Shown here piece after piece: positions 20,283 to 32,458 of a stretch of 64,000 bases of DNA (its first letter is position 1; every line of letters starts with the position of its first letter). The position numbers and the translations under genes are program-made. The notes beneath the pieces are model-generated. The model ran no database searches. It had not been told where the DNA came from and was given only the letters and a program-made list of their open reading frames with translations. The stretch comes from Neurospora tetraspora (lineage: Eukaryota; Ascomycota; Sordariomycetes; Sordariales; Sordariaceae). The DNA lies in contig NW_026944384.1 in the NCBI RefSeq assembly GCF_033439725.1, forward strand, positions 4,650,001-4,714,000, given 5' to 3'.

Positions 20283-22437
20283 CTATGGCATCCCTCCCAG
20301 CTCCCGGTAATCACTCGGCCGGACCCGCCTTTGGCGGTTCTGGTGACGGTGCGGGTTGACAGGTTTCCTGAAGTAGGCATCGTCATCGTCAGCGGGCTGA
20401 TGAGAGAAATTCTTGAATTGGTGCTGCTGGCCTTGATAGCCGCCACCATTATGCATGCCCATGCCGGCTGCTTGATTCATAACGTTCATTCTGCCACCGC
20501 CTGGTCCCGTGGTGCCACCCATGTTAGGACCGTTGGGAACGCCGCCGTGGCCGTTCATGCCCATGCCGTTGTTCCACATTCCGGGATTGTTGCCGTTGGG
20601 CATTCCGCCGGGGCCACCGGGGAAACCACCAGGGCCCATCCCGCCGTTCATGGGTGGGAAGCCAGGTCCCATGCCGCCGGCCATCATCGGGTTCATCATG
20701 TGGTTCATCATGCCCATGTTCATGTTGGGCATTCCCATACCTCCAAAGTTACCCATCATGGGCATGCCCGGGAACATTTGCGGCATGCAGTTCATAGCAT
20801 TCATACCATTCAAGCCGGGCATACCGGGCATTCCGCCCATCATTTGTTCCATCATGGCTTGCTGCTGGGTTTGTTGGGCCTTCTGCTGCATGGCCTTGGG
20901 CGCCTTTGGGATCTTGGGGTTCTCGAGGGCATCTTCGGCAGGGCGCTTTTTCGAAACTTGCTGACTTTGTTGTTCCCGGTTAGCCTGTGTTGGTGGCGTT
21001 GTCTGGCCGGTGGAGCCGAATTGCATCGATGCTGCACGTGACGCTTGTGATGTCTGCTGCTGCGAGGCTTGCTGCGATGCAGATGGTGCAGTGTTAGACG
21101 GAGTCGGAGATTCGGATTTTGGCTTGGTTTGCTCAGTGTTGGTTTCGGCGGCAGGAGCGTCGGTAGATGTCGGAGACTTTGCTGCTGTCGGGCTGTTGGG
21201 ACTGCCAGGGCTTTGGGACCCTTCTTTCGCCTTACTATTCTTTTCCGCGAGGAAAGCCTTGATCTTCTCGACCGCGTCCTCATCCGCCTTCAAGTCATCG
21301 ATAAGTACGCCATCGGACTTGCAGCCTGGGCAGATGAAGTCGCTCTCAATGAGGGCGTTGGTAATGCAATCATTGCAATACGTCTTCTCACAACACGGTG
21401 TCTTCATTGGGTCTATGAACAACTTGTGGTCGATGGGGCACTCCAGCCCACGCTCCTGGATCTCCTTGTCTCCTTCAGGAGTAGCCTTTTGAGCTGCCGA
21501 GTTTGACTTGGCCTTGGCCTGAAACTGTTCCCACGATGCCTTGTCAGGCTCGGCAATGACGAACTCTCCGTCGGCATTAACCATGATGCCAGACGGGGTC
21601 TTGGTTTCGTCACCGTCCCCATTCTGACCCAGGGCGGTTGCCTTGTCTACTGTCTTTAGGAAGGATTTGGGGATGCCGGTGGTCCGCTTTACGCGGGGTC
21701 GGTTGTCATAGTCGGGGTTGTCGTTGGTTGGGCAGAGTTGGATCCAGTGACCCTTCTCACCACACCTGTAGCAGATGTATCCCTGCGGAGGGTCATGGTC
21801 AGGGACGTTGGCAGGCTTCTTGGGGCCAGATTTGGCGACATATTGCTGCCTAAACATCCGAGTTAGTATCAACACATTTCGCGGTTAACTGAAGCGGTGG
21901 AAAGTATACGTACGTAGCCATTTCCTCCTCCCTCGCGGTGAAATTCTCGGTCTGGGCTTGGAAGACGGCTGCCATCTTCTCTTCCTCAGTCATGGCACTG
22001 TTAAGCTGCACGACTGGGTTGACGACCGGCTTAGCCAAGGCCTTTACGATCGGTTGTTCTTTGCGCGATGAGTTCTTGGCATGCACGGGCATTTTGCCCG
22101 AGACATAGCGAGCAGCTCCTCCCCTACCCTGTACTTTGGCGGGCATGCGGCGGGCAATGACCGTGGTTGATCTTGGAATAATGGTTGTATCGTCATCGTA
22201 GACTAGATCCGTGTCAGCGTTCTGAGCATAGCCATTTTGATATCCACTTGGATCGTACTTACCTTCCTTCATGCCCTCATCGGCAGCGATGACGAGGTCG
22301 AAATCAGTGCCATCGCCGAGCGCACTTTTCAGGATGATTTCACGTTTTAGTTCGAAGACGGATATGCCAGTTCCGTCGAACTCCACACGCGTGGGCTCTT
22401 TGTTAGACTTGAACTTGAAGAAGACTGAGGACTCCAT
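20283..22437 (-). CDS. mpe1: mRNA cleavage and polyadenylation factor Mpe1 (DWNN/zinc knuckle/RING; RBBP6 family)
   Basis: Three exons (22263-22437, 21914-22202, 20283-21849) encode 676 aa. The first intron (22203-22262, 60 bp) is in frame but should be removed: splicing yields DEGMKEVYDDDTTIIPRSTT, the family pattern. The N-terminal DWNN ubiquitin-like domain starts MESSVFFKFKSNKEPTRVEF. The CCHC knuckle is GYICYRCGEKGHWIQLCPTN. The RING/U-box-like domain is ECPIDHKLFIDPMKTPCCEK...CNDCITNALIESDFICPGCK. Then a Ser/Thr/Pro/Gln-rich linker leads to a long Met/Gly/Pro/Asn-rich tail (about residues 490-620) with many MxGMPGM-like units. Mpe1 belongs to the nuclear CPF complex that cuts and polyadenylates pre-mRNA. 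The second intron (21850-21913) rejoins MATQQYVAKSGPKKP. Confidence 0.95.
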
Positions 22438-25224
22438 GTTGAGTTCAGGTTGATGTGATGTTGACTGTAGAGGCAATGGTCATAGGTTGCGCAACTGGGA
22501 TGCCAAACAGGATCCAGAAGTGACACCACGCCCAAGGCAAACACTGTACTATTAGAAGACTCTCCTAAACGATGTTGACGTACGATACGAGTTGGGGGCT
22601 GGGGCTTGTGAAAATGATTTCTGCGTTGTCTCAGGTGGCAGTGAATTGTCCCCTTTCAGCAAAAATAATAGACTTGTTTCCTTGTTCCTCTCTTTTTCTT
22701 GCTCTTGGATTTGCACAAGTTAGACTGAGTCAATTCTGAATGTACTCGTAGGAAGAGACACAAAGTGACAGATAAAGAGAAGGAAAGTACAAAGACCCAG
22801 CGAGACTGCAACAACCAGTTCAAGGGGGATGAATGGTACTGTTGGAAGACTCGCACTTGTTTCCCGTCCCAGATATCAAATCAATTGCGCCACAGCCAGA
22901 GACTCAGATCACCTTTCAGGCCAGCCCAGCGAGCCAACAGCCAGAAAATATCGAGTCTCGAGATTTGTCAGTACGCGAGGAAAAGGAAAGTGAGAGCGGT
23001 TTGGATCTGATGTTTAGATGATGGCGGAATGATGGCACGCCGTCACGCGTTGGCTGGAGTGATAATGGTCGGTTTTCGCTGTGGTATCGTGAAACGTCGC
23101 GAATCACGTTTGGCTCAGATTGTCGCTTGTCGTTCGGTGCGCTGATGGAATGTGAGGAATCGCGAGACGTTTGTCGTAGACGGTCAACAAAGCGACGACG
23201 CTGGGAAAGAAAAGAATTGATGAATCGAAGGTCGGCCGATGCAGTTGTGATGGCCAACTGACTGATTCGCCGTGGTGTCGCAAGTTGAAAGTTTTGCTGG
23301 AGGAAGAAATGAACGGGAGGGTTGGGGGATCGGGGGAATCCGAGAGGGCAGCTGAAATGGAAAGTGGAATGTTAACGCTGGCGCCTATTGAAGGATTGGA
23401 TGGATGGAAGTAGAATGACTAAGCAGCCCTGTGCATTGCATTGCGCTGCAATTGCTGCCAGGTGAATAGGTGCAGGTTCGGCAGGCAAGTAGGAAGCGCA
23501 TCGGGCGTTTGAAAGTGAGACACGGGTGTCGATTATTCCGCTTACAGCCTTGGCGCTTTCTTCCACCTTGTCTCGCCAAGTCTCAGGTACCCCAAATTCA
23601 GTCGAATCGAACGTATCTCGAGCAATATCAACACTGCAAGAACGGTAACGCATCCACAAAACGCAGCTGGCCCAGTAGCCGGCTTTTTGCGCTGTTTTGC
23701 TCTATATCGGGTTGCGGAGGGTGGAATGCGAGGGTTTGAAATTTGAAAGTTGGAGTTTGAACTTGTAGCTGGTGCCAGGCTGGCACGGACTGTCTGACCC
23801 CTGTTTTGTAAGCGGAATAAGCAACTCCGAGACACGGCAGGCTCCCCACTTTTAAGTTGCGTCCGTGCTCCAAACGGTTGAAAATTGCACCCCGGCTCCC
23901 CGGCACTGGCAGCCAGCCGAAGACTGCTTGGCAGTGACTGGCAATGGGAAACACCTCCTACCGGCAAAAGCCCAAGGAAGCCACCGTACCAAACATCCAT
24001 TGCTACACATACTAACTCGGTGAAAGCATATATCACCACAGTCTCAGGGTCCCAACATACCTTTGATTTTCCAGTCTGTCTTTAGAGCATTGCTCTGTGG
24101 CCGGTCTAACTCTTGGTCTTTTTTATGGGCACGATCGAGGTTGTCCAGGCCGGGTTATCGCAGGGTACGCAGTGCTGCACTGTTACGCACACGAGCTGCT
24201 TGCGCTAGGTGGAGGGGATGGCATGATGATGATGACGATATTTTTTGCCTTTGAAGGGAGCAGTGGGAGCTCCCGTGTTACACACCGGACGGACAATGGT
24301 CAGGCGCTCGACGATATCGTTGGATCATTCGAAGCAAATGAGCCCATTATCGTCAGAGTTGCGCAGTCCCCTCATTTACTTTCATCTGTCTCTTCTTTGT
24401 TTATACCTCCAACTTTGGCCACCCAACCCTTCGCTATTTGTTGTAGTAGCACAAGCAAGCACTGGCAGAACACTTTCACGACGGGATCCTCCACTCTGCA
24501 TCCACAGAACTCAAAGCACCTCGTTTTCACTTGTACTTGCAGAGCCGCTACAGTAAGGTCCCGCAAAGTGGAAGTGGTGCCCGTTAGTGTACCGGTATCC
24601 ACCTCCATCGGCCCATCCCGTCGGTTCGTCGTCGGATCACTTTCATCATCGCTTTTTCCGTCGCTCTCGGCTCTTGGTACCTTTTTCCCAAGTTACAAAT
24701 CCTGCCTGCCCCACGTCAACCTATCTTCCGTCCTTCTTCCCCAACTTTCTTACCTCTACCTACCACTGCCTACTTCGCTTTACTCTTCCATTTGTACACA
24801 AAAATTTCCTAAACACCACGACATCATCGTCACCATCGGGAAAAGAGGATTTGACAGCTTCTTGTAGCCGCACCCCGTTCCAATGTCACATCTTCTTTAC
24901 CATCGATCGTGAGCTGCGCTTCTCACAGATAACATATACACGATACGTCCCGACAACGTCCACCACGATCACAACATCGCCACCTCCAGTGACTTCACTC
25001 CAGTCTCTCCACGTTTCGGCAAGCCATTGCTAGCTACTTTCTGGAACCAACCCATCTGCCCGAGCCTAGCTTCGAACCGTGCTCCCTATATACCTTCAGC
25101 CCTAGGAACCGGTTATCCGAAACCCGAGCACTCCATAGTCCGATCCCATCGTTGGGCAAGTCGATACGTACCGAAATCTCCCGCACCGCATTAGCAACGA
25201 GCCTTACCCTCTTCCTCAGTCAAA
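22438..25224. other. Long divergent intergenic region, mpe1 / PRELI-family gene
   Basis: This 2.8-kb region has no convincing gene. A 256-codon open frame at 24097-24867 and a 165-codon antisense frame at 23542-24039 resemble nothing known and are Ser/Leu-rich. The CT-rich stretch 24350-25220 directly before the PRELI-family ATG may be a long 5' leader. Confidence 0.5.
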
Positions 25225-25932
25225 ATGGTTCTCACGCACACTACCAACCATACCTATAGCCATCCTTTCCCGACCGTCACGCTCGCCTTCTTCCTCCGGT
25301 ACTGCTCCCCGCAGCTCAATCCCTTCTCCCAGCATGTCATGAGCACCGACACCCTCTCTTCGCATGTCGACCCGGCCACCGGCCGTCTACACACGACTCG
25401 CATCCACCTCAAGAAGTCGCGCATGCCACCTGCTATCATGAAGATGCTCCCCACCAGCATTACCGGTGGTGCCACGACCGAGAAGGCGTCCTATATCCTG
25501 GAGACCAGCGTTGTGGACATGAAGGAGGGCTGGATGTCGACCGAGAGCCGGAACCTGAACTTTGCTGGCGTTCTGTCGGTGGTGGAGAAGCAGATCTATA
25601 CGATCCCGAAGAACACTAATGATTATGGAAATACGACCGATGTTGCCACGACGGTGGTATTTCGATCTCGCTTTGGAGAACGGATTCGCGATAAGCTGGG
25701 TCACTTGCACGCGCACGAAGTCGAACAAGAGAAAGGCGGCTTCTTTTCCCGGCTTGGTGCCCATGGTATCCAACGGAGCATTGAGAGTCTGGCGTCAAAG
25801 AAGACCCAGGACCAACTTGGCAAGAGCCGAGAGGGCATGAAGCTGATCCTCGAGCGCCTTCGCCAGTCGGGCATAATGGGCGTCCTGGAGCTCAGGAAGA
25901 TGGCAAGGGAACGCAACATGGAGAGAGCTTGA
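25225..25932 (+). CDS. PRELI/MSF1-domain (Ups-family) mitochondrial phospholipid transfer protein
   Basis: A single exon of 235 aa. The start MVLTHTTNHTYSHPFPTVTL and then FLRYCSPQLNPFSQHVMSTD match the PRELI/MSF1 N-terminus (MV/K-x-hydrophobic, FP-x-V, NP-x-HV). LHTTRIHLKKSRMPPAIMKM, SYILETSVVDMKEGWMSTES and NLNFAGVLSVVEKQIY are the next conserved strands. The C-terminal helix GKSREGMKLILERLRQSGIM completes the domain. Yeast Ups proteins with Mdm35 carry phosphatidic acid or phosphatidylserine across the mitochondrial intermembrane space. The MVL start and SQHV segment look Ups1-like, but other parts fit Ups2/3, so I do not assign the paralogue. A Gly/Phe insert (KGGFFSRLGAHGIQRSIESL) precedes the last helix. 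Confidence 0.9.
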   Translation: MVLTHTTNHTYSHPFPTVTLAFFLRYCSPQLNPFSQHVMSTDTLSSHVDPATGRLHTTRIHLKKSRMPPAIMKMLPTSITGGATTEKASYILETSVVDMKEGWMSTESRNLNFAGVLSVVEKQIYTIPKNTNDYGNTTDVATTVVFRSRFGERIRDKLGHLHAHEVEQEKGGFFSRLGAHGIQRSIESLASKKTQDQLGKSREGMKLILERLRQSGIMGVLELRKMARERNMERA

Positions 25933-26782
25933 ACGGATTGCTGGGCTTGAGCGATGATGACCGTCTAGCCGTCCGTGCTCTGGGGTCTTTTCAAAGTTTA
26001 TGCTTACTTGCCCTTGCCGCGCGGCCTTTGTCCGTTGAGCGTCTGCGAGACGTACTCGGCCCTGTTGTCCGCTATATCTGGCGCTCGAACTTCGCCATGA
26101 GTTCGCTATCAGTATGGGCAAAGAAGTCCGGCGGAAATGCCCCGACGAAAGGCGCATCTTTTCTACAGCACCGCAAGACGAGATGGGCCCTAGCCTCTGT
26201 GGGCTGTCCTTTTTGGTGCTGCGTTTGTACACTACCTCATTGTCGTTGATTTTAGCATGGCGTTGGTTCAGGTTCTGTGTTGTCACCGGGTCGCTTACGA
26301 TTGGGGAAGTCATCCTCACGACACGCTCACACGCGAGCATATACCCGCGTACCCCTTCTTGAAGTTTTTGAAAGGAGGGAGACTAGTGGCTGCGGCGTCA
26401 GCCGACTGGTTGAGGGGACTGCGCGTACCCTCTGTGTCATTTTATTCCACTCTTTGTGTTGGTATTGGTTATGAAAAGGAACGGTCTCAACAATCACTGT
26501 TTCACTAACGTATATATGTGTATGTTTATCAAATATATCTTGACGGAAGGCCCAGGACTGATCGTCGAGAAGAAAATATAAAAGAAGGCATGACGATAAG
26601 GACGTGGATATATAGGGGTGATGCACTACGGTTTCTCATGCGAATTTCCTTGTTTCCACACCTAGCTGACGGGATTTCAACACAATATTTAGGATTATTT
26701 TTGATCATTACGAGCTTCGTCTCTCATTTACTGGTGTCTAGACTCTTCATTCGTCATAACCTCCATGATCATCACGCCTCCT
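25933..26782. other. Convergent 3' flanks
   Basis: This 850-bp space lies between the PRELI-family gene (+) and the carboxypeptidase gene (-). No gene, repeat or RNA is recognised. Confidence 0.5.
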
Positions 26783-28650
26783 TTACCTGACAAACCTGCC
26801 CTTTCCACCTCCATGGTGTCCTCCCTTCTTACCCGAGAACTTACTCCAGCTCTGAGGCGCCGTCCCCTTGCCCAAAGGCTGCTGGCTCTGCGGCGCATCC
26901 GGGTTCGTCGTGAACGGGACCGTGCAGTTCAAGCAGTTCACTCTGCCCAGCAAGAACTCGAGCTGTCTGTACGCCGCCGACGGCGCATACTGCGGCACCA
27001 TGTGGCCCGACATGTCGATCTGGACCCAGGTCAAGCCTCGCTCGCTGCCCATGGATCCGAACACGCCGCCGGCCGCCAGCGTCGACAGGTCCGAAATGGT
27101 GTTGTACGGCACATAAAACGGCTGGTCGGGCTTGTTCTGGAGCCCGAGCTTGCCGCCCCAAGTCATGTTCTGGATGCCCAGGAGCGTGCCGTTGGCGATC
27201 AGGACCATATCCATCGCGCCGTGGCCGATGATCACGTTCTTGGTCGCGTCGATGACGTGCGGCAAGGCATGGAAGATCGACGGCTCCGACTGGTCGCGTC
27301 CGCCCACGAACACGTCCTGCTCCGAGCAACTGGACCACTTGACGTTCTCGGGAGCGTGGATCGCCTTCTTGACGTCGTCCCGGTCAAAATACACCGAGGC
27401 GCCCTCGGGCAGGTACCCCATCGATCCCGGGAACCCAAGCACGTCCCACAGCAGGGGACAGGTGGTGGCCACCTGGTAGATGTCGAAACACGGGTTCAGC
27501 AACAAAATGGCGTCGAAGACGTCGTAGAACAAACCCCAGCACTCGTTGCGCGTGGTGCCGTTCTTATCGGTACCGGGCAGCTTGGAGGGCTGCGGGCCCT
27601 TGGGCGGGTAGACGAGGTATTGAGAGACGAAGTCGGAGTAGCCGCACTTGGCGTCGACCGACTTGATGTGCGCCCGGAAGGTGTCGTTGAAGGGGAACAG
27701 GCCGGACCAGTACTCGGTGAACTGGACGACGGGGATCGGCTCTTGGATTTCGTCCCACGAGATCACCGGGTCGTAGATCATCAGGCCGGACAGGTCGTAG
27801 TAGGTCTTGTCGTTGGCGTCGAGGAAGGCGGAGGCGATGTAGGGGCAGTACAGGCCGGCATATGACTCGCCGGTGATGTAGACCTTGTAGCCCTGCATGG
27901 CGAAAGTGTCGATGAAGTTCTTCCAGAAACCCATGAACTGAGCAGCGACATCCTCCTCGCTCGTGGCAGTGACGTTTCCGGTAGAGAAGCCGGTGCCGAC
28001 GGGCTGCTCGACCCAGATGACGTTGGTCAGGGTGTGCCAGCTCCAGGGGTTCTTGACGGGCTTGTAAGTGCCATACTGCCAGAGGAACGGGCCGTTTTCT
28101 TGGAGGAAACCTTCCAGTGAAGAGCAGCCGGGCTATATAAGAGGTATGACTTGTTAGATAGTCTGCTGGTTTCTCCAGGGGGGGTTGGTAGATATGATGG
28201 AACTTACACCACCGTTAAGCCAAATCAGGATTTCCTTCTTAGCGGCGGGATTCGTAGATGGGAAGAACCACCAGAAAAGCTCGCTCTTCTCCTCGGGGTC
28301 CTGGCTGATAGGCAACATGCCAGCATAGGACTCTCCCACATCAAAGTCCACATCAGGGATGTTCTTCCCGTCGACAGCGAACTCTACGTTCTCTGTGTTA
28401 GTTGCTGGGTGAAGTTGCGTTTCAAGGTGGATATAAGCTCACTTGTAGTGTTGTCATTCAGAAACTTGGGCTCTTGAACCTTGGCGACATCACGCTCAAC
28501 GACCGGGGCAGCCTCGACCTTCGCAGCGTGGTTCTTGAGTCTGTTGGCGACATGCTCCAGGTACTTCTTCTCAGCCTTGCCGAAGCTAGGACCGCCAGCG
28601 GTGGCAGTTGTCGCTAAGAGTAGCGACGAGACTAGCGCGATCAGACGCAT
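26783..28650 (-). CDS. Secreted serine carboxypeptidase (peptidase family S10)
   Basis: Three exons (28443-28650, 28208-28392, 26783-28132) with 50-bp and 75-bp introns encode 580 aa. An N-terminal signal peptide ([20 protein letters not shown]) precedes a charged propeptide-like region. Splicing restores [20 protein letters not shown], the oxyanion-hole signature. [13 protein letters not shown] follows. The catalytic Ser is in [13 protein letters not shown] (about Ser221), the Asp in [15 protein letters not shown] and the His in [15 protein letters not shown] second GESYAG at about residue 90 ([13 protein letters not shown]) is not the active site. Many NxT sites suggest N-glycosylation. The C-terminus is basic and Gly/His-rich ([17 protein letters not shown]). 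S10 enzymes release C-terminal residues at acid pH; extracellular or vacuolar location is likely. Confidence 0.95.
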
Positions 28651-31041
28651 CTTGGGCTGGCAGCTTCTTCTTTTGAGATGACAACTATAAAGAAGGCCCG
28701 TGCGGTATAAAGAAGAGGGAGGAGGAGAGTGGAGGGAAAAAAAGAGAGGTTGTACAGGTGAGGCAGGGAGGGGGGAGTCTCACCATGAAGTACTCGACTG
28801 ACAAAAACAGAGCTTCCTCCTTTCGAGTTACTTCGTTCCCAACGGAGGAAAGATAGGCCTAGAAATCGACGAGGGATGGCAGGTCAGAATTTCCAACTAG
28901 TTTAAACAGAAAAGGGAAGTGATCTGAAGCTGGAGTTCCACTCCGCCCTGCCTAGCTTCCGCGTTGACATGGCAAACAACGGCCTTCCTCCGAGACTGTC
29001 TCCATTCTTGTTGGTGCTAGTGTGAGCTTTCACAGTTCGGATACTTAGAGGCTTAACCGATGCCACTCTTTTTTTTTCGGTCTGCTATACAGTGATGCTG
29101 ATATGACAGAAGGAATCAGGAGCAAAAGCTCCAATGAGATTTTGCGCTTTCCAGCTCTTTACCTGAGACCTCTCAAGCATCAACGCTGTTGGGAGGACAA
29201 GTCACACCCGGTCCGTCACGCACAACGTTTGCTTGCATTCCCACGGTGTATCATATTCCCGTCTTTTCCTTTGCACCTAAGCACCTACCCGTCCTGGAAG
29301 TTGAGATGCCACCAGTTCCGCAAATATTGGGATATAAGCAATGCAAAACCAGGCTGTTGGTCGCATAACTGAGGTAGGATGAGTATGCAGACACTGGCAC
29401 GCATGTAAAGCAGACAAGTTGACAAGACCAGTAGCACCATCTGATCTCGGACTTGCACAGCAGGTTTGATTGTGTCGTTGGTGCAGCATGGGATGGGTGG
29501 GTTACGTGCGCCGTGTGTTGGTGGGCAAGTTCGTCATCCCAACTAGGAAGATTGACAGGCGTTGGGATACATCAATCGAGGGAGAGAGTGAGAAGATATG
29601 GAAAGCCGGCGTTGATGAGACGGCCGTAGCATTCTACCATTGAAGAAATGCAATGTTGATGATAACGGCAGCCTAGGATGACATGAACTACGCAGTACGT
29701 CAACCTCCCAACGATGAAAAAGCCGGACTGCCGAGATATCAGCCAATACGAAGCACACACATTTTGTTGGAGTCGTCGATTACCCATCAATCCCTGGTAC
29801 GTACATGAATCATGGATATTGTCTTACCTCATCCCCGATATTCTTTGGAATACCATAGCTCCGTCGGAATCGATTATGCAGAAGACAATCCGACCATGTA
29901 CCTTTCCCGCGCCCCTCACATTTTTGGTCGCCAAGCCCTGTCTCTTGGCGCCAAGTCCTCGTCTACCCCAAAGTCACTCTTGCTCGACACTTTTACTACA
30001 TCTTCATGAAAAGTCGCTGCATCGAAAAACTAATTAAACCAGTAAATTTAGCGCGCCCAAAAGGGGGCTTTTTGCACGGGTTAACTTTATATCGGGTTGT
30101 GCCGAGGTTGATGTAGTAGTTTGATAAAAGTTGTAGGTACTTGGGTTTTTTGATTTGGCTTGCAAAGCGCGGGCGGAAAAGGTACATGGTCGGATTGTCT
30201 TCTGCATAAGCATTTCCGCTCCGTCCCGCGGCGCAGGGAAGGGATAGGGAATATTGGAGAAAAGATAAGCTCAGACTGAGGTTCTGAACTACTTTCTCCA
30301 GCGTAGATGCGGACGGTCCCGGACGATGGCGGAGTCGTCTGAATTTCGCGCAGAACTAGAGACAGAAAGAAGTTGAAAAATCGAAAACTACGGTTCCGAA
30401 TCCCGAGTCGTTTATCGATCGGTTCGCTATGTCTCCGTCGGCAGTTGGCGACAGGGGATGAATATCTGGTTTTCTCCATCTTTCGGGTTGTCTCAAATGG
30501 CAGAATGCAACTTCAATGTTTGGGACTCGCGATACAATAAATCTTTGTCCATCCATGTCCATGGAACGGAATGGAACTGCTCAATGTTCCCCACGCCCAC
30601 GAAGCGCCGGGCGTGCTGCACACTGCACGGAGATCCACAACGGCCGCCACCATCCCGATATGGCAGGTCACTTACAAGTCTGCGGCACTGATTGGTCAAC
30701 GGAAAACCAACGGCGTCCGCTCTGCCCCTGTCCATCGCTCGCTCGCTTTTGGTGACGGAGCCGATCGTGCAAAATCACGGTGCCGTGTTGAGGTTGCCCG
30801 GCTATGACGAAGATAGGTCGGCTCTCTGGTAACAGTTCCAACGAGGCTCGACCCCGCGCAAAATCAAGCTTGGCCGAGTAGAACTGCGCAAAGGGATCCA
30901 AGCCGACCGAATTAGAGTCGAGAATCTGACCAGCCGTGGTTTGGTTCCGAAGGGGTATTGTACACAAATGAACTCTCTACAGATCCACAGGCTGCTCTGT
31001 GTAGCCGGTATTTGTAGCGCGCGGTGAGTAAGACGTTGGCC
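28651..31041. other. Intergenic region with an inverted-repeat element
   Basis: This 2.4-kb region lies upstream of the carboxypeptidase gene and downstream of the mitochondrial release-factor gene. It contains the inverted repeat at 29874-30209. Other ORFs are short and unrecognised. Confidence 0.5.
29874..30209. repeat. 336-bp unit bounded by perfect 32-bp inverted repeats
   Basis: Bases 29874-29905 are the exact reverse complement of 30178-30209 (32 bases), with a 272-bp spacer. The flanks diverge just outside. The arms begin TTATGCAGAAG, so a TA followed by TGCAGAAG sits at each end, again compatible with a TA target duplication. There is no coding potential. MITE-like is an inference from structure only. 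Confidence 0.7.
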
Positions 31042-32458
31042 TTACTTTCCGCCTTTCTTCTTTTTATCAGATCCTCCCGCCGCTGCTCTAGCCTGCGCTT
31101 CTTCCTGGGCGATGAGGTTTCGGATATCCATCGCTGTTAGCCATGATTGCACGCTGTTGATGACTTTGTCCAACACCTCCCCACCTTGTAAGACATTGGG
31201 GAGGTTGTGGACATCCAGCCCACTCCGATGATCAGTACACCGGTCCTGCTGGTAGTTATACGTCCTGATCTTGTCGCCGCGCGACATCTGTGACTGAGAT
31301 AGCACACTGTCTCTCAGGTCCTTTGCCTGCGCCTCTCTTTGTTCTCGCCTTAGCGACGCAATTCTCGAACGAAGCAAGCGCCAAGCCCTTTCTCTGTTTT
31401 GCTGCTGCGATCGCGAATCTTGCATGCTGACCTGAATACCGGTCGGGATATGGGTCAGTCGAATAGCGGATTCTGTCTTGTTGACGTGCTGACCGCCGGC
31501 ACCGCTCGCGCGCATCTTCTCTGACTTGACTTCTGTCGGGTCAACGTAGAAGTCACTTTCCGGGTTGTTGAAGTCGTTCTCAGCATCGGTGCTGTTTTCG
31601 GGGAATGATGGCAAAACCCAAACTGCCACCGCACTTGTATGAGTGCGCCCCTGCTTCTCGGTCGCGGGAATTCGTTGCACGCGGTGCATACCCGCCTCTC
31701 CACGGAACGCTGCGAAGGCGCCGGGATCCGTTACTTCGAGTACGGCTTCTGAGATGGGAACCTCACCGTCCAAGCCTGGCGTACGATCTTCGGCTTCCTG
31801 GTACGAGATCACCCGCGCAGAATATCCCTTGTTCTCGCAATATTTCTGGTACATGCGGAAAAGGGTATCGGCGAAGTGGCGCCCTTCAGTGCCTCCTGGC
31901 CCAGGATGGAGTTCTATCAGACATGGCATGTCCGCAAACGGGTGCTTCGGTGTCAGGGTCGCTGAGAGATTGAGCCCCAGAGTTTCCAGGTGTTTTTTTG
32001 TTGCATCGAGATCGTCGTTAGCGAGCTGGCGCAGCTCGGCGTCGTCTGATTCCAGGAGTCCATTGAGCTCATCCAGTGCTGCCTTGGCCTTGTCCAGCTC
32101 TTGTAGAGCAGCGACAACCTTTGAGATTTCGCCGGCGCGCTTCGCAGCTGTAGGTTCGTACTCGCTCTCAAGTTGCTTCGTCAATTGTTGATGCTCGGCG
32201 GCTAGATTGCGCGCTCGGTCGAGGAGGACAGGTGGAAGTCCTGCGAGTGTCTGGCTGGCTGCGACAAGAGACGCGTCAGAAGGTGCCCCTTAGCAGATCG
32301 GATTCCACGGCTTGCGACCAGAATCTGGGGAGAAATGCTTCCACTTGGGATGCTGCGAACGTACCTGTGCTAGCTTTGCGAAGCTGAAGAGAGACGAAGA
32401 CACCCGAGCGCCTTAACGAACGGGCGCAGCTCCGACATACCCATGGTGCTGCCAACAT
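31042..32458 (-). CDS. MRF1: Mitochondrial peptide chain release factor 1
   Basis: Two exons (32365-32458, 31042-32258) with a 106-bp phase-1 intron encode 436 aa. The N-terminus is a basic, Arg/Ser-rich mitochondrial presequence (MLAAPWVCRSCARSLRRSGV). The class-I release-factor body includes IELHPGPGGTEGRHFADTLF, GEAGMHRVQRIPATEKQGRT and the catalytic GGQ in RASGAGGQHVNKTESAIRLT (peptidyl-tRNA hydrolysis), followed by DSRSQQQNRERAWRLLRSRI. HRSGLDVHNLPNVLQGG is the C-terminal domain segment. The protein ends in a Lys-rich tail (SDKKKKGGK). It ends translation at UAA/UAG in mitochondria. Splicing joins KAST to ASQTLAGLPPVLLDRAR, keeping the helical N-domain. Confidence 0.96.

Noticed and set aside
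20277-21041. 254-codon His/Val-rich plus-strand ORF and an overlapping Met/Pro-rich one
   Set aside because: Antisense to the Met/Gly-rich tail of Mpe1; the odd composition mirrors that tail.
24097-24867. 256-codon plus-strand ORF in the mpe1/PRELI intergenic region
   Set aside because: No recognisable domain, biased to Ser/Leu/Thr from CT-rich DNA, and overlapped by other frames; kept as possible leader only.
26765-27865. 366-codon plus-strand ORF rich in Arg, Val, His and Gly
   Set aside because: It lies wholly antisense to the S10 carboxypeptidase and arises from GC-rich third positions; no family resemblance.
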